A stretch of DNA of 9,118 nt from Burkholderiaceae bacterium (GTDB lineage: Bacteria > Pseudomonadota > Gammaproteobacteria > Burkholderiales > Burkholderiaceae_F). Positions 1-6,799 of this stretch are shown one piece after another; within the stretch, counting starts at the first letter, position 1; each line of letters opens with the position of its first letter. The position numbers and the translations under genes were made by a program. Where the stretch lies: positions 1 to 9,118 of the forward strand of contig JACCSD010000085.1 of assembly GCA_013813185.1 (NCBI GenBank). The letters run 5' to 3'. The notes beneath the pieces were generated by a model. That model saw nothing but the letters and a program-made list of their open reading frames with translations. It did not search any database and was not told the DNA's origin.

Positions 1-684
1 CATGTCGATGCGGCGCAAGCGACCGGCAAGATCGTCGTTGATCTGGCCCAGTTGAAAGTTGATCTGATGTCATTCTCGGCGCACAAGACCTACGGTCCGA
101 AAGGCGTGGGCGCGTTGTTCGTCAGGCGCAAGCCGCGCGTGCGATTGGAAGCGCAGATGCACGGCGGGGGTCACGAGCGCGGATTGCGGTCGGGCACGCT
201 CCCGACGCATCAGATCGTCGGCATGGGCGAGGCATTTCGCCTGGCGCGTGAGGAAATGGCAACCGACAACGAGCGCATCCGCATGTTGCGCGACCGTTTG
301 TGGACGGGCCTATCGCAAACCGAGCAGGTATTCCTGAACGGCGACTGGGAACGTAGAGTCGCGCACAATCTGAACGCGAGTTTCAATTTCGTCGAAGGCG
401 AAAGCATGATCATGGCGATGAAGGACGTCGCCGTGTCGTCCGGTTCGGCTTGTACTTCGGCCAGTCTGGAACCATCTTATGTACTGCGCGCGCTGGGGCG
501 CAGCGACGAACTGGCGCACAGCTCGATCCGCTTTACTGTCGGACGCTTTACGACGCCCGAAGAGATCGACTTTACGATCGATCTGGTGACGCGGCAGGTG
601 GCGCGGCTGCGCGAGATGTCCCCGCTGTGGGAAATGTATAAGGATGGAATCGATTTAAGTACAGTCCAATGGGCTGCACATTGA
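1..684 (+). CDS. iscS: Cysteine desulfurase IscS (5' end cut by window edge)
   Basis: PLP-dependent cysteine desulfurase that removes sulfur from L-cysteine as a persulfide and passes it to IscU and other acceptors in the cytosol. Only the last 227 residues are in the window; the frame is open from base 1. By alignment with remembered E. coli IscS (404 residues), the first residue here corresponds to about position 178. Visible marks are HVDAAQ (the Asp and Gln that contact PLP), SAHKTYGPKG with the Schiff-base lysine at window residue 29 (E. coli K206), the GGGHERGLRSGT segment, and the catalytic cysteine in SSGSACTSAS at window residue 151 (codon 451-453, E. coli C328). The C-terminus SPLWEMYK...WAAH is the conserved IscU-contacting tail. 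The TGA stop overlaps the GAGG ribosome site of iscU. The promoter and presumed iscR lie upstream, outside the window. Confidence 0.98.
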   Translation, partial: HVDAAQATGKIVVDLAQLKVDLMSFSAHKTYGPKGVGALFVRRKPRVRLEAQMHGGGHERGLRSGTLPTHQIVGMGEAFRLAREEMATDNERIRMLRDRLWTGLSQTEQVFLNGDWERRVAHNLNASFNFVEGESMIMAMKDVAVSSGSACTSASLEPSYVLRALGRSDELAHSSIRFTVGRFTTPEEIDFTIDLVTRQVARLREMSPLWEMYKDGIDLSTVQWAAH

Positions 685-686
685 GG
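683..686 (+). promoter_or_regulatory. Ribosome binding site of iscU
   Basis: GAGG lies 8 bases before the iscU ATG and overlaps the last two bases of the iscS TGA stop. It fixes the iscU start and links the two reading frames closely. Confidence 0.75.
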
Positions 687-694
687 TAAGCAAA

Positions 695-1111
695 ATGGCA
701 TACAGCACGAAAGTTATCGATCATTACGAGAATCCCCGCAACGTCGGGTCATTCGACAAGAGCGACGATCATGTCGGCACCGGAATGGTCGGCGCGCCGG
801 CATGCGGCGACGTGATGAAGCTGCAAATCCGCGTCAACGAGCAGGGCGTCATCGAAGACGCACGGTTTAAAACCTACGGCTGCGGCTCGGCGATCGCATC
901 GTCGTCGCTGGTGACCGAATGGGTCAAGGGCAAGACGCTCGATCAGGCGGGCACGATCCGCAATACGCAGATTGCCGAAGAACTGGCATTGCCCCCGGTC
1001 AAGATCCACTGCTCGATCCTGGCCGAAGATGCGATCAAGGCCGCGATCGACGACTACCGCGCCAAGCACGGCGGAGCAGAACAAGCGCGCGTGGAGAAGC
1101 AAGCGGCATGA
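695..1111 (+). CDS. iscU: Iron-sulfur cluster scaffold IscU
   Basis: Scaffold on which [2Fe-2S] clusters are built from IscS sulfur and iron before transfer by HscA/HscB. The protein is 138 residues, against 128 in E. coli; the surplus is a hydrophilic C-terminal tail (about residues 124-138). Cluster and catalytic residues sit at the E. coli numbers: C37 and D39 in APACGDV, C63 in YGCGSA, H105 and C106 in KIHCSILAEDAI. The HscA recognition motif LPPVK is at 99-103. D39 marks the normal, labile scaffold form. The start is supported by the GAGG site and by the MAYSTKVIDHYENPRNVG opening typical of the family. It lies 10 bases after iscS and its TGA overlaps the iscA ATG as ATGA, indicating co-translation. 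Confidence 0.98.
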   Translation: MAYSTKVIDHYENPRNVGSFDKSDDHVGTGMVGAPACGDVMKLQIRVNEQGVIEDARFKTYGCGSAIASSSLVTEWVKGKTLDQAGTIRNTQIAEELALPPVKIHCSILAEDAIKAAIDDYRAKHGGAEQARVEKQAA

Positions 1112-1449
1112 GCGAAGCACCAACGATGGGCGTGACGATGACCGAGCGTGCGGCGCAGCACGTCGCGGGTTATCTCGCCAAGCGCGGCCGCGGCATCGGG
1201 TTGCGCTTGGGGGTGCGCACGACCGGGTGCTCGGGTATGGCGTACAAGCTTGAATACGCCGATGTCGCACAGCCCGAGGATCGGCAGTTCGAAAGCCATG
1301 GCGTCAAGATCTTCGTCGACCCTAAAAGCCTGGCGTACATCGACGGCACCGAGCTCGATTTCGGGCGCGAAGGCTTGAACGAGGGTTTCAGGTTCAACAA
1401 CCCGAGGGAAAAAAACCGCTGCGGTTGCGGTGAGTCCTTCAACATTTGA
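1108..1449 (+). CDS. iscA: A-type iron-sulfur carrier IscA
   Basis: A-type carrier (HesB/IscA family) that binds iron or a cluster and hands it to target apoproteins. The three conserved cysteines are present in TTGCSGMAY and RCGCGESF. Start choice: ATG 1108 overlaps the iscU stop (ATGA) and has GGAG at 1093-1096, 11 bases upstream, giving 113 residues. ATG 1126 gives 107 residues, the E. coli length, and numbers the ligands exactly C35, C99 and C101 with Tyr40, but has no good ribosome site. I report 1108 on the ribosome site and overlap; 1126 is a real alternative. The five residues before CGCG (REKNR, codons 1405-1419) are unlike the NVKDE form I recall for E. coli and Burkholderia, and the codons include a run of seven A. 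The identity call is secure. Confidence 0.96.
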   Translation: MSEAPTMGVTMTERAAQHVAGYLAKRGRGIGLRLGVRTTGCSGMAYKLEYADVAQPEDRQFESHGVKIFVDPKSLAYIDGTELDFGREGLNEGFRFNNPREKNRCGCGESFNI

Positions 1450-1451
1450 CC

Positions 1452-1475
1452 AGGGGCGCGTTCCGGCGCGCCGGC
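1452..1475 (+). promoter_or_regulatory. Possible hscB leader hairpin with distant Shine-Dalgarno
   Basis: Between the iscA stop and the hscB ATG, the only Shine-Dalgarno-like string is AGGGG (1452-1456), 19 bases before the ATG, too far for normal use. A 6-bp all-G/C stem, GGCGCG (1455-1460) with CGCGCC (1467-1472) around the loop TTCCGG, lies between them. Folded, it could bring the AGG close to the ATG or partly hide it. The pairing is seen in the sequence; any effect on translation is inference. Confidence 0.35.
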
Positions 1476-2018
1476 ATGTTCCTTCCTCCGGATCACTTCC
1501 AGCTTTTTGACCTGCCGCCGCGGTTCGCGCTCGACGCCGTCGCGCTCGACGGCGCCTATCGAAGCGTGCAAGGGAAGGTGCATCCTGACCGATTTGCCGC
1601 TGGCACCGCGGCAGAGAACCGAGTGGCGATGCAATGGGCCGCACAAGCCAATGAGGCGTATCGGACATTGAGGTCACCCCTAAAGCGTGCTGCATACCTG
1701 TGCGAGCGCGCCGGCGAGCCGATCGATGCTGAGTCGAACACGGCGATGCCGGCCGAATTCCTGATGCAGCAATTGCAATGGCGCGAAGCGCTGGACGATG
1801 CCCGCTTGAGCTCCGACGATGCCTCGCTGCAAGCGCTCGACAGGGGCATGGCGTCGGAACGTGATCGATTACTCGGCGAGATAGAACGTGCGCTCGACGT
1901 CGATTCGGATCCCGCCCGCGCCGCGTCGCTGGTGCGACAGCTGATGTTTGTCGAGAAGTTCGGTACTGAGATTGCTTCGGCAGCAGAAACTCTGCGCGAC
2001 AGTCGCACGTCGGCCTGA
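1476..2018 (+). CDS. hscB: J-domain co-chaperone HscB
   Basis: DnaJ-type co-chaperone that delivers IscU to HscA and stimulates its ATPase during cluster transfer. The protein is 180 residues, close to the E. coli 171. The N-terminal J-domain spans about residues 5-75 with HPD at 36-38 (KVHPDRF), and the C-terminal helical IscU-binding domain covers about 90-170 (NTAMPAEFLMQQLQWRE, then VRQLMFVEKF). The ATG at 1476 was chosen because the J-domain opens soon after it (DHFQLFDLPPRF), as in the family. An in-frame TTG at 1446 that overlaps the iscA stop (TTGA) would add ten residues, TRGAFRRAG and a residue of linker, with no family support. The stop overlaps the hscA ATG as TGATG, so hscB and hscA are probably made in step. 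Confidence 0.95.
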   Translation: MFLPPDHFQLFDLPPRFALDAVALDGAYRSVQGKVHPDRFAAGTAAENRVAMQWAAQANEAYRTLRSPLKRAAYLCERAGEPIDAESNTAMPAEFLMQQLQWREALDDARLSSDDASLQALDRGMASERDRLLGEIERALDVDSDPARAASLVRQLMFVEKFGTEIASAAETLRDSRTSA

Positions 2019-3901
2019 TGGCACTGTTGCAGATCGCAGAACCGGGGCAATCGACCGACCCGCATCATCATCGGCTGGCGGTCGGGATCGACCTCGGCAC
2101 CACCAACTCGCTGGTGGCGACGGTCCGTCACAGCATTCCGGTGGTAATCGACGATGCCGAAGGGCGCTCGCTGTTGCCGTCGATCGTCCAGTTTCAGGCG
2201 AATGGAGCGACCGAAGTCGGCTACGCCGCGCAGAGGCAGCAAGCGGTTGACGCCCGCAACACGGTCGTCTCGGTGAAGCGCCTGATGGGTCGCGGCATGC
2301 ACGATGTCGAGCACATCGAGAACATGCCGTACGACTTCGTCGATGCGCCCGGGATGGTGCAGCTGCGAACCGTGGCCGGCGTGCGCAGTCCAGTCGAAGT
2401 GTCGGCCGAGATTCTGAAGAAGTTGCGCAAACGCGCCGAGCAAGCCCTCGGCGGTGATCTGGTCGGCGCCGTGGTGACGGTCCCCGCGTACTTCGACGAC
2501 GCGCAGCGGCAGGCGACCAAGGATGCTGCGCGGCTGGCAGGACTGAACGTGTTGCGTTTGTTGAGTGAGCCGACGGCGGCTGCGGTCGCGTACGGACTCG
2601 ATCACGGCGCGCAAGGTGTGTACGCCGTCTACGACCTCGGCGGCGGAACGTTCGACATTTCGATTCTGCGGTTGACCAAGGGCGTGTTTGAAGTGCTCGC
2701 GACCGGCGGCGATTCCGCGTTGGGCGGCGATGACTTCGATCAGCGCGTTTTCTGCTGGCTGGTCGAGCACTCGAAACCGCTGCCGTTGTCGGCGCAGGAC
2801 ACGCGCCTGTTGATGGTCAAGGCGCGCGAGGCGAAGGAGCGCATGTCGGCCGAGCCCGAGGTACTTGTGAACGCAGTCCTGTCGACCGGGGAAGTCATCG
2901 ATCAAACGCTGGACAGCCGCGAGTTCGTGCGGATGACGCAACCGTTGGTACAGAAGACACTGGCTGCGTGCCGCAATGCACTGCGCGATGCTCAGCTCAA
3001 GACCAGCGAGATCGACGGCGTTGTGATGGTCGGCGGTGCCACTCGCATGCCCCATGTACGGCAAGCCGTCGGCGAGTTCTTCGGGCAGACGCCGTTAACG
3101 AACATCGATCCCGACAAAGTGGTCGCGCTGGGGGCGGCGATTCAGGCCAATCTGCTCGCCGGCAACCGGGCGGCCGGTGACGACTGGCTGCTGCTTGATG
3201 TGATCCCGCTATCGCTTGGGTTGGAAACAATGGGCGGCCTGGTCGAAAAGATCATCGAGCGCAATTCGACCATTCCGGTCGCGCGCGCGCAGGAGTTCAC
3301 CACATTCAAGGACGGGCAAACCGCGATCGCGATTCATGTTGTGCAGGGCGAGCGTGAGCTCGTCGCCGACTGCCGCTCGCTGGCGCGCTTCGAATTGCGC
3401 GGTTTACCGGCGATGCCGGCCGGCGCAGCGCGAGTCCGGGTCACGTTTCAGGTTGACGCCGATGGCTTGCTCGACGTCAATGCGCTCGAGATCGGTAGCG
3501 GAGTACAAGCGTCGATCGTCGTCAAGCCGTCCTATGGCCTGGGCGACGACGACATCGCACGCATGCTGCAGGAATCGTTCGGCTCGGCCGACGACGATAT
3601 GCGCCGGCGTGCCGTGTGCGAGCAACAGGTGGATGCCCAGCGCTTGATCGAGGCGACCCATGTGGCGCTGGCGTCCGACGGCGACCTGCTCGCCCCGGAT
3701 GAACGGACGACGATAGATGGGTTGCTTGCCGCGTTGGGCGGCAGTGCGCGCGGCGATGACCACCTCGCTATCAAGAGCTCAATCGACGCGCTGGCGCAAG
3801 CGACCGACGACTTCGCTGCGCGCCGCATGGATCGGTCGATCCGCGCAGCGCTCGCGGGCCGGCGCATCGACGATCTTGCGAGCGTCGGCCGCCGCGCCTA
3901 G
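2018..3901 (+). CDS. hscA: Hsp70-type chaperone HscA for IscU
   Basis: Specialised Hsp70 that binds the LPPVK motif of IscU with HscB and uses ATP to drive cluster transfer. The protein is 627 residues (E. coli 616). The N-terminus MALLQIAEPG is diagnostic of HscA against DnaK. The nucleotide-binding domain holds GIDLGTTNS (23-31), VPAYFDDAQRQATKDAARLAG (about 155-175, phosphate-domain face), DLGGGTFD (206-213) and GGATRMP (339-345). The interdomain linker is near LLLDVIPLSLGLE (391-403), followed by the substrate-binding beta domain and a helical lid ending in DFAARRMDRSIRAAL. The C-terminus lacks the DnaK EEVD-like acidic tail, as expected for HscA. The ATG overlaps the hscB stop by one base (TGATG). 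It is followed after 20 bases by fdx. Confidence 0.98.
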   Translation: MALLQIAEPGQSTDPHHHRLAVGIDLGTTNSLVATVRHSIPVVIDDAEGRSLLPSIVQFQANGATEVGYAAQRQQAVDARNTVVSVKRLMGRGMHDVEHIENMPYDFVDAPGMVQLRTVAGVRSPVEVSAEILKKLRKRAEQALGGDLVGAVVTVPAYFDDAQRQATKDAARLAGLNVLRLLSEPTAAAVAYGLDHGAQGVYAVYDLGGGTFDISILRLTKGVFEVLATGGDSALGGDDFDQRVFCWLVEHSKPLPLSAQDTRLLMVKAREAKERMSAEPEVLVNAVLSTGEVIDQTLDSREFVRMTQPLVQKTLAACRNALRDAQLKTSEIDGVVMVGGATRMPHVRQAVGEFFGQTPLTNIDPDKVVALGAAIQANLLAGNRAAGDDWLLLDVIPLSLGLETMGGLVEKIIERNSTIPVARAQEFTTFKDGQTAIAIHVVQGERELVADCRSLARFELRGLPAMPAGAARVRVTFQVDADGLLDVNALEIGSGVQASIVVKPSYGLGDDDIARMLQESFGSADDDMRRRAVCEQQVDAQRLIEATHVALASDGDLLAPDERTTIDGLLAALGGSARGDDHLAIKSSIDALAQATDDFAARRMDRSIRAALAGRRIDDLASVGRRA

Positions 3902-3921
3902 CCTTTTTCACGCAAAAGCGC

Positions 3922-4275
3922 ATGCCCAGAATCACGGTGTTGCCGCACGCGGAAATCTGTCCCGCGGGCGCAGAGTTCGAGACCGAGCCGGGCGTGTCGG
4001 TCGCCGACGCGCTGCTCGATCATCACGTCGATATCGAGCACGCGTGCGGCAAGGTGGCGGCGTGCACCACGTGCCACTGCGTCATTCGAAAGGGCTTCAA
4101 TTCGCTGCCGCCGGCCGAAGACATCGAGGAAGACCTGCTCGACCGCGCCTGGGGCCTGACTGCGGTGTCGCGCCTGTCGTGTCAGGCGATCGTGCAAAAC
4201 GAAGATCTGACGATCGAGATTCCGAAGTACAGCATCAATCACGCGAAGGAAATCGAACAGAAAGAATCGTCATGA
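3922..4275 (+). CDS. fdx: [2Fe-2S] ferredoxin of the Isc system
   Basis: Adrenodoxin-type [2Fe-2S] ferredoxin that supplies electrons to cluster assembly on IscU/IscS. The protein is 117 residues (E. coli 111), opening MPRITVLPH and ending with the family tail IPKYSINHAKE plus a short polar extension. The four cluster cysteines are C42, C48, C51 and C87, at E. coli numbering. The loop reads ACGKVAACTTCHC, with alanine at 46 where E. coli has the non-ligand Cys46 (EKSCAC). The 20-base spacer after hscA has no clear Shine-Dalgarno; a weak 5-bp stem, CTTTT with AAAAG (3903-3918), lies there instead. The ATG fits the family alignment. The stop overlaps iscX as ATGA. Confidence 0.97.
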   Translation: MPRITVLPHAEICPAGAEFETEPGVSVADALLDHHVDIEHACGKVAACTTCHCVIRKGFNSLPPAEDIEEDLLDRAWGLTAVSRLSCQAIVQNEDLTIEIPKYSINHAKEIEQKESS

Positions 4276-4466
4276 AATGGATCGACTCGCTGGAAATTGC
4301 AATCGCTTTGTACGACAAGCATCCGGACGTCGATCCGCGCACCGTCAGGTTCACCGATCTGCACCGCTGGGTTTGCGAGCTCGAGGACTTTTCGGATGAT
4401 CCTAACCGCTCGGGAGAGAAGATTCTGGAAGCAATCCAGATGGCGTGGATCGACGAGGCATCCTAG
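4272..4466 (+). CDS. iscX: Fe-S assembly adaptor IscX (YfhJ)
   Basis: Small acidic protein that binds IscS at the frataxin/ferredoxin site and modulates cluster assembly; an iron-donor role has also been proposed. The protein is 64 residues (E. coli 66) and carries the family signatures ALYDKHPDVDP, VRFTDLHRWVCELEDF and EKILEAIQMAWIDEA. Many Asp and Glu residues line the winged-helix surface, as in the family. The start is fixed by the ATGA overlap with fdx. This is the last gene of the isc operon. Its TAG stop (4464-4466) sits inside a CTAG that also provides the stop of the convergent Nudix gene, so no terminator can lie between them. Confidence 0.97.
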   Translation: MKWIDSLEIAIALYDKHPDVDPRTVRFTDLHRWVCELEDFSDDPNRSGEKILEAIQMAWIDEAS

Positions 4467-5290
4467 TCGTCGTCGCAGAATAGTCCCGCCGGGGTGAGGG
4501 TCGCGCTGCGGCGCGTGATGCTTTCGAGCGTGACCAGCGCGGACTCGAGCGTGAACTCGTCGCGTTCGATGGCGCTGACGATGTCTTCGACGCTTTGTGG
4601 CTCGATTGCATCGACTTCTCCATCGCGGTTGTGCGGCCGCAAGCCGGGCGGGAGCGATGTGTCGTACACGTGGACGATTTCAGATTGCATGCCCTCGGTG
4701 ACGGGACGGCGTACGTGAAATGAGCGGCCGCGCTGCAACTGAACAAGATCCAACTGCAAGCCGGCTTCTTCCCACGCTTCGCGCGCGAGTGCCTGCTGCA
4801 GCGATTCGCCGGCGGGCACCATGCCTCCCACCAGGTTGTCCCAAAGGCCCGGATCGATTTGTTTGTGCGCCGCGCGTCTCGCGACGAGCAGTGTGCCCGG
4901 GTCGACGTATGCATTTAAATGCACGGCCTGAGTAGCAATGCCAAGGGGGCGGCACGCCGCGCGTTCAATGATCGCCAGTGGCGGATTGCCGACCGACAAC
5001 GCTTCATCGCGCCAGCCCGTGATCATCCCGGCGTCTCGCAGTTGCTGGGCGGCTCTAGCCAACAGCTCCGAGCGTGCTTTGAAGTCGAGCGTGGCGTCGG
5101 CGAATGTCAAGGTCTCGTTGATCAAGCTGAAGCCGTCGAGTCGTTCTGCAATGAAACGGGCAACTGCCGGCTGCGCATCGCCTACACGCGTACCTTCGAC
5201 GAGCAGTGAAATCAATCCGGTCGGAAGCGGCGGCTGCGCGCGCGCATGCAGGCGATTAATCAATCGCAGCAGCTTCTGCTGCTCCAACAC
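4463..5290 (-). CDS. Nudix hydrolase with N-terminal DUF4743-like domain
   Basis: Predicted Nudix pyrophosphohydrolase, 275 residues. The perfect Nudix box runs from G156 to L178: G, five residues, E162, seven residues, R170 E171, then E174 E175 and G177, which bind the metal. The N-terminal about 110 residues (helical, ending PPLAIIERAACRPLGI) and the length fit the DUF4743 plus Nudix layout of the fungal Tnr3/YJR142W and plant NUDT20/24 group. Members of that group have been reported to hydrolyse oxidised forms of thiamine diphosphate; applying this here is inference from the layout. The start is a GTG (5290-5288) directly after the lysS TAG, with only a weak GGA upstream, so translation probably depends on coupling to lysS. 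A TTG is the next codon. The stop shares CTAG with iscX. Confidence 0.88.
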   Translation of the reverse strand: MLEQQKLLRLINRLHARAQPPLPTGLISLLVEGTRVGDAQPAVARFIAERLDGFSLINETLTFADATLDFKARSELLARAAQQLRDAGMITGWRDEALSVGNPPLAIIERAACRPLGIATQAVHLNAYVDPGTLLVARRAAHKQIDPGLWDNLVGGMVPAGESLQQALAREAWEEAGLQLDLVQLQRGRSFHVRRPVTEGMQSEIVHVYDTSLPPGLRPHNRDGEVDAIEPQSVEDIVSAIERDEFTLESALVTLESITRRSATLTPAGLFCDDD

Positions 5291-6799
5291 CTACGATTCC
5301 GGCCGCATGTGCGGAAACAGGATCACGTCGCGGATGTTCGCTGAGTCGGTCAGCATCATCACCACGCGATCGATGCCGACGCCGCACCCGGCTGTGGGCG
5401 GCATTCCGTACTCGAGCGCGCGCACGTAGTCGGCGTCGTAGTACATCGCTTCCTCGTCGCCCGCTTCTTTCGCTTTCGCCTGTTCGTTGAAGCGAGCCGC
5501 CTGGTCTTCGGGGTCGTTCAACTCGGAAAAGCCGTTGGCGATTTCGCGGCCGACGATAAACAATTCGAAGCGCTCAGTGATTTCCGGCTGCGAATCGGAT
5601 GCCCGCGCCAACGGAGACACTTCGACCGGATAGTCGACGATGAAGGTTGGCTGGATCAGTTTGTCCTCGGCGACCTCTTCAAACATTGCGAGCTGCAAGG
5701 CTCCAAGCCCCGCTTCTTCCGAATGCGCGCTTCCCTTGGCACGCAGCTCGCGATGCAGGAAGCTGCGGTCCGTCAACTGTTCCTCGGAGTACTGCGATGC
5801 GTGCTGCCGGATCGCCTGCACCGTCGTAAGTCGCGCAAACGGCGGCGTTAGCTCGATCGTCTGGCCCTGGTATTCAATGCGTGCCGAGCCTGTGGTCGCC
5901 AGTGCCACGTGATTGATAAGCCGCTCGGTGAAAGCCATCAGCCACTTGTAGTCCTGATACGCCGCGTAGAACTCGAGCATCGTGAATTCTGGGTTATGGC
6001 GCGGCGACATGCCTTCGTTTCGAAAATTGCGATTGATTTCGAACACTCGTTCGTAACCGCCGACGACCAGGCGCTTCAAAAATAGCTCGGGTGCGATGCG
6101 CAGGAACATGTCGATACCGAGCGCGTTATGGTGCGTCACGAACGGCTTGGCCACGGCGCCGCCCGGGATGACCTGCAGCATCGGTGTCTCGACTTCGAGA
6201 AAGCCGTCGGCGACCATGAAATCGCGCATCGCGGTAATCGCCTTGCTGCGCGTGACGAACAACTTGCGCGTCTCGTCGCTCATTATCAGGTCGACGTAAC
6301 GCTGACGATAACGAAGCTCGCGATCTTCAAGTCCGTGGAATTTGTCGGGCAACGGACGCAACGACTTGGCGAGCAGACGGAGCTCGGTGCAGCGAACGCT
6401 CAACTCGCCTTTCAGCGTCTTGAAGACGACCCCGCGCGCGGCAACGATGTCGCCGATGTCCCAGCGCTTGAACTCATCGTGCGCGTCCTTTCCGGCTTCG
6501 TCGTCCGCAACGTAAAACTGAATGCGGCCGCTGCCGTCCTGCACGGTCGCAAAGCTCGCTTTGCCCATCAGGCGCTTCAGCATCATGCGGCCCGCAACGG
6601 AGACTTCGATGTTTTCCTGCGCCAGCGTGTCGCGCTCGCGCGCGCCGTACTTGAGATGCAACTCGTCGGCCAGATGCGTACGTTGAAAATCGTTGGGAAA
6701 GGCGGGACCCGCCGCGCGCAATGCGGCGAGCTTGGAGCGTCGCTCGGCAATGATCTGGTTCTCATCGACGGGCGGGGCCGGTTCTTTGGATTCGCTCAT
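5291..6799 (-). CDS. lysS: Lysyl-tRNA synthetase, class II
   Basis: Class IIb aminoacyl-tRNA synthetase charging tRNA-Lys with lysine in the cytosol. The protein is 502 residues, matching E. coli LysS (505). An N-terminal helix and OB-fold anticodon-binding domain lie at about 65-145 (VAGRMMLKRLMGKASFATVQDGSG). The catalytic core shows motif 1 (FLEVETPML, 200-208), motif 2 (FRNEGMSPRHNPEFTMLEF, 259-277) and motif 3 (GCGVGIDRVVMML, 471-483). The lysine-pocket segment RIAPELFLKRLVVGG is intact. The ATG overlaps the stop of the SDR gene upstream (ATGA, 6799-6796), and the TAG abuts the GTG of the Nudix gene. The prfB-lysS pairing known from E. coli is kept, but with an SDR gene between the two. 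Confidence 0.98.
   Translation of the reverse strand: MSESKEPAPPVDENQIIAERRSKLAALRAAGPAFPNDFQRTHLADELHLKYGARERDTLAQENIEVSVAGRMMLKRLMGKASFATVQDGSGRIQFYVADDEAGKDAHDEFKRWDIGDIVAARGVVFKTLKGELSVRCTELRLLAKSLRPLPDKFHGLEDRELRYRQRYVDLIMSDETRKLFVTRSKAITAMRDFMVADGFLEVETPMLQVIPGGAVAKPFVTHHNALGIDMFLRIAPELFLKRLVVGGYERVFEINRNFRNEGMSPRHNPEFTMLEFYAAYQDYKWLMAFTERLINHVALATTGSARIEYQGQTIELTPPFARLTTVQAIRQHASQYSEEQLTDRSFLHRELRAKGSAHSEEAGLGALQLAMFEEVAEDKLIQPTFIVDYPVEVSPLARASDSQPEITERFELFIVGREIANGFSELNDPEDQAARFNEQAKAKEAGDEEAMYYDADYVRALEYGMPPTAGCGVGIDRVVMMLTDSANIRDVILFPHMRPES

Noticed and set aside
1054..1695. 213-codon minus-strand frame opposite iscA and hscB
   Set aside because: Low-complexity, Arg- and Ala-rich translation without domain features; it spans several well supported plus-strand genes.
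1556..3064. 502-codon open frame on the minus strand opposite hscB and hscA
   Set aside because: It lies fully antisense to two certain genes, has no recognisable domain and is rich in Arg, His and Gln. Long stop-free antisense frames are expected from the codon bias of GC-rich genes.
4502..4515. Hairpin CGCGC-TGCG-GCGCG near the convergent gene ends as a terminator
   Set aside because: It is only a 5-bp stem inside the Nudix coding region, with no T-tract on either strand.
4910..4923. 14-bp perfect palindrome TGCATTTAAATGCA inside the Nudix gene
   Set aside because: About 0.6 such palindromes are expected by chance in 9 kb (9118/4^7), and it encodes ordinary residues (HLNA) in a certain gene. 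There is no sign of an operator.
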